A stretch of DNA of 12,422 nucleotides from the NCBI GenBank assembly GCA_964610775.1, contig CAZSZC010000020.1, forward strand, positions 1-12,422. Reading direction: 5' to 3'. A program made the translations under genes and the position numbers. Below are positions 6,427 through 10,803 of this stretch, piece after piece. The stretch's first letter is position 1. Every line of letters starts with the position of its first letter. A model generated the notes under the pieces. The model searched no databases and was not told where the DNA came from. It saw nothing but the letters and a program-made list of their open reading frames with translations. The stretch is from CAZPWF01 sp964610775. GTDB lineage: Bacteria > Patescibacteriota > Saccharimonadia > Saccharimonadales > JACQNP01.

Positions 6427-7734
6427 ATGAATGTTAGAAAAATTGTAAAATCGATTATCCCGAGTAGTTTATTCAAGCGCATTGAGCCGTTCGGACATCT
6501 CATTGAGGCAGTTTTCTTTAACCTTATAAACGGTTTTCCGGCTCGTGGTATGAAAGTTATAGGTGTGACCGGGACTAACGGCAAGACTACTACTACTTTT
6601 ATGATCCATAGGATGTTAACTGAAGCTGGTTATAAGACGGGCATAATGACGACGGTTGCTTATGGAGTAGGTGACGATATTAAGCCACAGGTACAACACA
6701 TGACCAACGTACCAGTACCTGAATTGATGAAACGGCTAAAATTTATGCGTTCACAAGGTATAGACTGGCTAGTTTTCGAGGTAACAAGTCAGGGGTTGGC
6801 ACAAAATCGAGTGTGGGGTGTGCCGTTTTCTGTAGCAGTTCTCACCAATATTACTCACGAACATTTGGATTATCATGGGACGTTTGAAAAATATCGTGAT
6901 GCCAAAAAGAAGCTATTTACACTGACTAATCGAAACAGTAACGGACTGAGGGTTGGGATTGTTAACGCCGATGATCCAAGCGCAGAATTGTTTGCTGCAG
7001 CTGTGCAAACACCTGTAACTTATGGTCTTAAGGGTGGCAATTTGCGAGCAACAAAAGTCCATCTTACGCCTGCAGGTAGTAGGTATGTCGTTAAAACAGA
7101 CCACCATGAATATCACATAGATTGCCATATTCCCGGTAGTTTTAATGTAGCAAATTCACTAGCAGTTGTTGGGGTTGGTAGAGCACTTGGGCTACATAAA
7201 GAACAGATTGAGAAGGGCATTGCTGCTACAAAAAATGTTGAAGGAAGGATGACGCGAATTGATGAGGGTCAAGACTTTGATGTGATTGTTGATTTCGCAC
7301 ATACTCCAGACAGTTTTGAGAAATTATTCAAGGATCTTAGGCCTGTAGTTAAGGGTAAGTTAATAGCGATGTTTGGCTCGGCCGGACGTCGTGATGAGGC
7401 CAAGCGGGCGGTGCAGGGAAGGTTGGCGGGTGAGTACTGTGATGAAGTAGTGATTACCGAAGAAGATGATCGCGACATTGATGGCATAGAAATCATGAAT
7501 CAGATTGCTGAAGCTGCCGAAGCTGCCGGTAAAGTTCGTGATAAAGATATATTTTTGGTTCATGATAGAACAGAGGCAATCGAGTTTGCACTTAAACGTG
7601 CAAAGAACGGCGACACGGTTATATTGCTAGGCAAGGGACATGAAAAGACTATTGAACGCGCAGATGGCGAACACATGTGGGATGAAATAGGTACGACAAA
7701 AAGCGAGATCAGAAAATTGACCAAATTGCACTAA
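6427..7734 (+). CDS. murE: Mur ligase, MurE-like (UDP-MurNAc-tripeptide synthetase)
   Basis: A 435-residue ATP-dependent Mur ligase that would add the third amino acid to UDP-MurNAc-L-Ala-D-Glu in cytoplasmic peptidoglycan synthesis. The P-loop is GVTGTNGKTTTT (residues 46-57). Other family marks are HEHLDYHGT (144-152), AKKKLF (159-164, with the lysine that is carbamylated in MurE), NVANSL (240-245), FAHTPDS (290-296), FGSAGRRDEAKR (316-327) and LLGKGHE (400-406). These favour MurE over MurC, D or F. Two things are odd. The N-terminus is about 65 residues shorter than in E. coli MurE, so most of the uridine-binding domain is missing. The DNPR-like motif that selects diaminopimelate is replaced by EEDDRDID (345-352), so the amino acid added cannot be told. 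A relative acting on another Mur substrate is possible. The start is fixed by a TATAAT seven bases upstream. Confidence 0.8.
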   Translation: MNVRKIVKSIIPSSLFKRIEPFGHLIEAVFFNLINGFPARGMKVIGVTGTNGKTTTTFMIHRMLTEAGYKTGIMTTVAYGVGDDIKPQVQHMTNVPVPELMKRLKFMRSQGIDWLVFEVTSQGLAQNRVWGVPFSVAVLTNITHEHLDYHGTFEKYRDAKKKLFTLTNRNSNGLRVGIVNADDPSAELFAAAVQTPVTYGLKGGNLRATKVHLTPAGSRYVVKTDHHEYHIDCHIPGSFNVANSLAVVGVGRALGLHKEQIEKGIAATKNVEGRMTRIDEGQDFDVIVDFAHTPDSFEKLFKDLRPVVKGKLIAMFGSAGRRDEAKRAVQGRLAGEYCDEVVITEEDDRDIDGIEIMNQIAEAAEAAGKVRDKDIFLVHDRTEAIEFALKRAKNGDTVILLGKGHEKTIERADGEHMWDEIGTTKSEIRKLTKLH

Positions 7735-7737
7735 CTA

Positions 7738-7746
7738 TGATATGGT
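7738..7746 (+). promoter_or_regulatory. Extended -10 promoter of the 92-residue protein gene
   Basis: TGaTATGGT ends seven bases before the ATG at 7754, the spacing found elsewhere. A second hexamer, TATAAC at 7746-7751 with TGg before it, is a better match but lies only two bases from the ATG, so the choice is uncertain. Either one would give a very short or no leader. Confidence 0.4.
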
Positions 7747-7753
7747 ATAACAA

Positions 7754-8032
7754 ATGGATAGTGAGAACCTAAATATCGTAAACCCAGAATTGGAAGTCCC
7801 TAGCGATGCAGACTGTAGGGAAAAAGTGCTTGCTCTTTTGGAACACATAGACGGTCGTGTACTCATCGAAATCGACGAACTCGAGAAGCGTCAGCCTAGT
7901 TTAGTTGATCCTTTGGAATACAAGATTGATTTTGTACGAGAAGCCTCAGAGCTTGCCGGGCAGAGGATGATCCTTAGGGGTTTATCTAGAATTTTTGGCG
8001 GCGAATTAGGCTCAACCGAAGCATCTCGGTAG
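7754..8032 (+). CDS. Small acidic protein of unknown function, 92 residues
   Basis: MDSENLNIVNPELEVPSDAD opens an acidic, soluble protein ending in TAG. From about residue 21 it is predicted mostly helical, with regular heptad-like leucines and isoleucines (VLALLEHIDG, VLIEIDELEK, LEYKIDFVREASELAG, MILRGLSRIFGG). It has no membrane segment or signal peptide. It starts 19 bases after the Mur ligase stop and 73 bases before the HicA-like gene, and could be read together with either, though each neighbour has its own candidate promoter. I do not recognise the family. It lacks the HicB antitoxin signature, so I do not call it the partner of the HicA-like protein, although its position would allow that role. 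Confidence 0.65.
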   Translation: MDSENLNIVNPELEVPSDADCREKVLALLEHIDGRVLIEIDELEKRQPSLVDPLEYKIDFVREASELAGQRMILRGLSRIFGGELGSTEASR

Positions 8033-8041
8033 AAAATAAAC

Positions 8042-8070
8042 TAGACAAATAACAAAAACTATGCTAGTAT
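8042..8070 (+). promoter_or_regulatory. Promoter of the HicA-like gene
   Basis: TAGACA (8042-8047), 17 bases, then TAGTAT (8065-8070) with a TG one base before it. The expected start is near 8077, leaving a leader of about 29 bases before the ATG at 8106, unlike the leaderless neighbours. The left arm of the 8069-8107 inverted repeat overlaps the -10. Confidence 0.5.
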
Positions 8071-8107
8071 ATGTTTACTAAACAATTAATACATTGTGTA
8101 AACATAT
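8069..8107. repeat. 10-bp perfect inverted repeat over promoter and start codon
   Basis: ATATGTTTAC (8069-8078) and GTAAACATAT (8098-8107) are perfect complements separated by 19 bases; centre-to-centre distance is 29 bp. The left arm touches the -10 and the predicted start point, the right arm covers the first bases of the ATG at 8106. Since the predicted RNA would lack most of the left arm, the repeat is more likely a DNA operator, perhaps for self-repression as in toxin-antitoxin loci, than an RNA hairpin. Confidence 0.5.
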
Positions 8108-8822
8108 GTCAAACATCAAAAACACAGCTCAATTAGAACAAGAACATCAGCGTAATGCTCTTGATGTAGTGGCACATCAAGCTATAGGCGAGATTGCTAC
8201 TGCCGTACTTTTAAGATATGGCAATGATATCCAGGATGTTTCAGATACCAGAGGGCAAATATCGGGCGATATGACAGCTGGTGATGTATATAAGCAGGTT
8301 GGTATCGCTAAATCTTCACTTACAGAGGAACAAATAGCCGAGCTCGATAAATCTGCCTCCACAATAGTTGATCTTAGTCAACCAAAAGATGATCCAGAAG
8401 AGAAGGAAATTGCTGGAATTCTCATAGAAGATGAAGTCAAAAAGATGGAAGATTCGCTATTAGCGACCAAAGCCACACACGATGCGCTAAAAGCGGGACG
8501 AAAACCTAAGGAAGCCAAGGCTACTCAGGATATACAAACAACACCAGATGAAGGTGAGATATCTAAGTTAGATGAGTCGATCTCGCGTCCAGCCAGGATT
8601 CGAGGCAGTCGACTACCCTCAATGGATGATGTTAAAGTAATAAGGGTGTTAAGAAGGGCGGGTTTCAAATTTGATAGGCAGGATGGGACGTCGCATGCAA
8701 TATACAAGTCAGATGATGGCCGCCAAGCTACAGTTCCAAAAGGTCATGGTGATATTCCAACAGGTACGAGGGATAGTATTTTTAACCAAGCCGGCATTGA
8801 TGACCCCAGGATTTATTTCTAG
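8106..8822 (+). CDS. Protein with C-terminal HicA-like mRNA-interferase domain
   Basis: A 238-residue protein. Residues about 170-232 match HicA toxins, small double-stranded-RNA-binding-fold RNases: LPSMDDVKVIRVLRRAGFKF, then GTSHAIYK holding the catalytic histidine (His197), then TVPKGHGDIPTGTRDSIF and NQAGID. HicA toxins are normally stand-alone at 60-80 residues, so the 165-residue N-terminal extension is unusual. It holds a helical segment with small residues (ALDVVAHQAIGEIATAVLLR), then an acidic, Lys/Glu-rich linker (KDDPEEKEIAG, KAGRKPKEAKATQ) that looks disordered. No signal peptide is seen. The start is the ATG at 8106; an upstream TTG at 8094 in frame is less likely. No ribosome site is visible. 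The gene ends one base from the convergent amidinotransferase stop. No HicB is found next to it. It may be a tamed or self-controlled toxin, or use the fold for RNA binding. Confidence 0.72.
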   Translation: MSNIKNTAQLEQEHQRNALDVVAHQAIGEIATAVLLRYGNDIQDVSDTRGQISGDMTAGDVYKQVGIAKSSLTEEQIAELDKSASTIVDLSQPKDDPEEKEIAGILIEDEVKKMEDSLLATKATHDALKAGRKPKEAKATQDIQTTPDEGEISKLDESISRPARIRGSRLPSMDDVKVIRVLRRAGFKFDRQDGTSHAIYKSDDGRQATVPKGHGDIPTGTRDSIFNQAGIDDPRIYF

Positions 8823-8823
8823 C

Positions 8824-9678
8824 CTATGTTAGTGTAAGGGTGGTGCAGCGGATGTAGCCACCACCCTTAGCGAGTTCGGTTATTGAAGGACAGACAACTT
8901 TAAAACCTCGGTCTTCGAGGGTTTTCTTTAGTAAAGGAGCATTACCGCTCATAACTACCGTTTCACCAGTCGAAACTAGGTTGCAGGCAAAACCTTCCGT
9001 TGCTTCTTTGTAGCTAACCTCGATCTTATCGAGTGATAGTTCTCGGATCTTCTTCTGACTTTCGTCCGTAAATGCTTCAGGGCACCAGGCGATTAAATCT
9101 GGGGACAATATCGACAATGCCAAATCTATATCGTAAAAAAAACTATCTGGCCATCCAGTTACTTTATTTATTACGGGCTGATTGTGTTGGTCAAGTTCGG
9201 GGATGGTTTGAAGGCTCACAGCTTCAAACCCAAGTTGGTCAGCAACAAACTTATGCGCTTCTGGATCAGTGCGATAGTTTGTGCCACAAAACAATAAATT
9301 ACCACAAGGCAGAGCGTCGCCCTGACCGCTAAATCGGTATGGGCATTTTATGGTTTCAAACCCAAGATTATTTAGAATCTTTTCAGCGTATGGCTCTTCG
9401 TCTTTTCGTTTGTTCGGCAAGTTGGACAAGACTATTTTATTATCTCGACAAAGTCCCCAATTAGCTGTGTAAACTCCGTCCTGGCATCCTTCTGGTGCAT
9501 CAACCTTAATGATCTCGACATCAGCAGTCTTTAGGGCATCTAGTATAGATTGATGTTCTTCGATGGCGGTTTGTAGCTCGACCGCAACCGATGCATCCAT
9601 GTATGGGTTAATGGCAAATTCATCAGTGAAGTAATCGGCGCCCGACATCAGTACTTTATTGTTTATTTTTACAGACAT
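8824..9678 (-). CDS. Amidinotransferase/dimethylargininase-fold enzyme
   Basis: A 284-residue protein of the guanidino-group-modifying superfamily (pentein fold), which includes DDAH, arginine deiminase and glycine amidinotransferase; these act on arginine-like guanidines through a covalent thiouronium at Cys. GVYTANWGL (residues 68-76) and FSGQGDAL (116-123) are substrate-loop motifs. GGGYIRCTTLTL near the end carries the nucleophile Cys278. The catalytic-His motif, usually YHLDT, reads YDIDL here with Asp183 in the histidine position, so the reaction cannot be assigned. The ATG at 9678 is chosen although the frame is open 30 bases further up, because TATAAT on the minus strand ends six bases before it and the family aligns from MSVKINNKVLMSGADYF. 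It is divergent from the 9734 gene and convergent with the HicA-like gene. Confidence 0.82.
   Translation of the reverse strand: MSVKINNKVLMSGADYFTDEFAINPYMDASVAVELQTAIEEHQSILDALKTADVEIIKVDAPEGCQDGVYTANWGLCRDNKIVLSNLPNKRKDEEPYAEKILNNLGFETIKCPYRFSGQGDALPCGNLLFCGTNYRTDPEAHKFVADQLGFEAVSLQTIPELDQHNQPVINKVTGWPDSFFYDIDLALSILSPDLIAWCPEAFTDESQKKIRELSLDKIEVSYKEATEGFACNLVSTGETVVMSGNAPLLKKTLEDRGFKVVCPSITELAKGGGYIRCTTLTLT
8835..8869. repeat. 11-bp perfect inverted repeat at a convergent gene junction
   Basis: TAAGGGTGGTG (8835-8845) and CACCACCCTTA (8859-8869) pair perfectly around a 13-base loop. The repeat lies inside the last codons of the amidinotransferase gene and just past the stop of the convergent HicA-like gene. 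It would form a GC-rich hairpin in both transcripts and could act as a shared stop or protect both 3' ends. There is no U-run on either strand, so it is not a classical intrinsic terminator. Confidence 0.5.
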
Positions 9679-9684
9679 AACGAC

Positions 9685-9690
9685 ATTATA
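9685..9690 (-). promoter_or_regulatory. -10 promoter of the amidinotransferase-fold gene
   Basis: Consensus TATAAT on the minus strand ends six bases before the ATG at 9678. This places transcription at the start codon and rules against the upstream in-frame ATGs at 9708 and 9696. Confidence 0.55.
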
Positions 9691-9720
9691 AATCATTGAA
9701 AAATACACAGAATATGTTAA

Positions 9721-9726
9721 TATAGT
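9721..9726 (+). promoter_or_regulatory. -10 promoter of the 9734 gene
   Basis: TATAGT ends seven bases before the ATG at 9734, giving a leaderless message. A TTGAAA at 9696-9701 is a possible -35 but at a long 19-base spacing. Confidence 0.5.
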
Positions 9727-9733
9727 TTTACTT

Positions 9734-10423
9734 ATGCAAAGCGTGTCATTTGAAACATTGTTTGAGGTGAAAGAAATCGTTGATGAGCTGGTTCCTGGCT
9801 ATTATCGGTGTGCGGTTAATCCATTCGAAGCTTTAGAGAACCAACAAGGTAATTGCTTTACCAATGCCGTTATCGGTGCGGTCGCGTTATCAGAGCTGTA
9901 TGAGGTCGAAGCGTCACTAGCATGGAGTTCTAAAGAACATGCGAAACCTACGGATGATGGTCCTATCAAGTCTGTTAAAAGTGATAAGAAGCTTCATATA
10001 CAACACATTGAGCTTGTGGTGCCGAGGAATATTAATCGCTTCGACATACTTAGTCTTGCATACGGCTTCAGAGTTATTACTCGTAAAGATGGTAGCCCAT
10101 ACGAAAAGCAAGATCTTGGTGGCGAAATCAAGAACTATAATTTTGAATATGCAGTTCCTAATGCTCAAGATACAAGGGTTGAGAATTTTAATGAAAATGA
10201 TGATCCTTGGCTAGAAATTATTGAAGGCGGTGAAATAGTACCCACACCCTATGGGCGTGAGTTGGGGTTGGAGGCAATGGACTGGCAGCATGCCGCAGAC
10301 GAATATCTATTAGCACTCGAAATGCAACCTCTAGACTACGATGCTTTGACAGAAATGTTTCTAGCAAAATATACAGCCATGAAAGATTGGCAAGAAACAC
10401 AACCAAGAGCTAAAGAAAAATAA
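9734..10423 (+). CDS. Unknown 229-residue protein with possible Cys/His active site
   Basis: A soluble, acidic protein starting MQSVSFETLFEVKEIVDELV and ending in TAA. NQQGNCFTNAVIGAVALSEL (residues about 36-55) has a cysteine at the start of a helix rich in small residues. About 55 residues later HIQHIELVV places a histidine on a strand. This order is reminiscent of the transglutaminase/papain-like fold, where a helix-capping Cys is paired with a strand His, but sequence similarity is too thin to assign it. The C-terminal part (HAADEYLLALEMQPLDYDALT) looks like one or two tetratricopeptide-type helices. It has no signal peptide or membrane segment. It is divergent from the amidinotransferase-fold gene and is followed 14 bases later by the CIRCE element of groES, with no clear terminator between. 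Confidence 0.7.
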   Translation: MQSVSFETLFEVKEIVDELVPGYYRCAVNPFEALENQQGNCFTNAVIGAVALSELYEVEASLAWSSKEHAKPTDDGPIKSVKSDKKLHIQHIELVVPRNINRFDILSLAYGFRVITRKDGSPYEKQDLGGEIKNYNFEYAVPNAQDTRVENFNENDDPWLEIIEGGEIVPTPYGRELGLEAMDWQHAADEYLLALEMQPLDYDALTEMFLAKYTAMKDWQETQPRAKEK

Positions 10424-10437
10424 CAAATCAAGTGAAT

Positions 10438-10464
10438 TTAGCACTCATGCTTGACGAGTGCTAA
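10438..10464. promoter_or_regulatory. CIRCE element (HrcA operator)
   Basis: TTAGCACTC-N9-GAGTGCTAA, a perfect match to the CIRCE consensus, 61 bases ahead of the groES start. HrcA binds CIRCE and represses chaperonin genes until heat shock. No hrcA is in the window. The groES -35 lies inside it. Confidence 0.97.
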
Positions 10465-10480
10465 TTACTTGCGTTATTAT
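10451..10480 (+). promoter_or_regulatory. groESL promoter
   Basis: TTGACG (10451-10456), 18 bases, TATTAT (10475-10480). The -35 spans the CIRCE spacer and the first base of its right arm, so bound HrcA would directly block polymerase. The predicted leader from about 10487 is some 38 bases long and carries AGGAGG at 10515-10520, four bases before the ATG, in contrast to the leaderless genes of the window. Confidence 0.65.
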
Positions 10481-10524
10481 TTGGGTACATTCTGAAATTA
10501 AGTAATTTCTAAACAGGAGGAAGT

Positions 10525-10791
10525 ATGAGCGTACCTATCAAACCACTTGCTGATTATGTTGTTGTGCAGCAAGAAGAAGCCTCAAGCAAAACCGCTAGCG
10601 GCCTATATCTACCCGATAATGCCCAGGAAAAACCAAAAACAGCCAAGGTATTGGCGGTTGGTAAGGATGTGAAGGAAGTTAAAGTGGGTGACCGAGTTGT
10701 TTATGGCGGCTATAGCAATACAGAAGTGAAGCAAGATGGCCAGGAATACATCCTAGTCAAAGAAGAAAATATTTACGCAACAGTTAAATAG
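10525..10791 (+). CDS. groES: Co-chaperonin GroES
   Basis: An 88-residue Hsp10, the heptameric lid that caps the GroEL cavity during ATP-driven protein folding in the cytoplasm. The family pattern is clear: IKPLADYVVVQQEEA at the start; the mobile loop that contacts GroEL, around SSKTASGLYLPDNAQEKPKT; then AKVLAVGKDVKEVKVGDRVV, GGYSNTEVKQDGQEYILV and the closing EENIYATVK. The length is slightly short of the usual 95-97. A strong Shine-Dalgarno AGGAGG precedes the ATG. It is the first gene of the CIRCE-controlled operon, and its TAG overlaps the groEL ribosome site, with 12 bases between stop and groEL start. Confidence 0.97.
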   Translation: MSVPIKPLADYVVVQQEEASSKTASGLYLPDNAQEKPKTAKVLAVGKDVKEVKVGDRVVYGGYSNTEVKQDGQEYILVKEENIYATVK

Positions 10792-10803
10792 AGGAGTTTT
10801 TAG

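Noticed and set aside
7754..8032. The 92-residue protein as a HicB antitoxin for the downstream HicA-like protein
   Set aside because: It lacks the HicB partial RNase H pattern (strand-rich start and a PDLPG-type motif) and is mostly helical. Only its position suggests a link.
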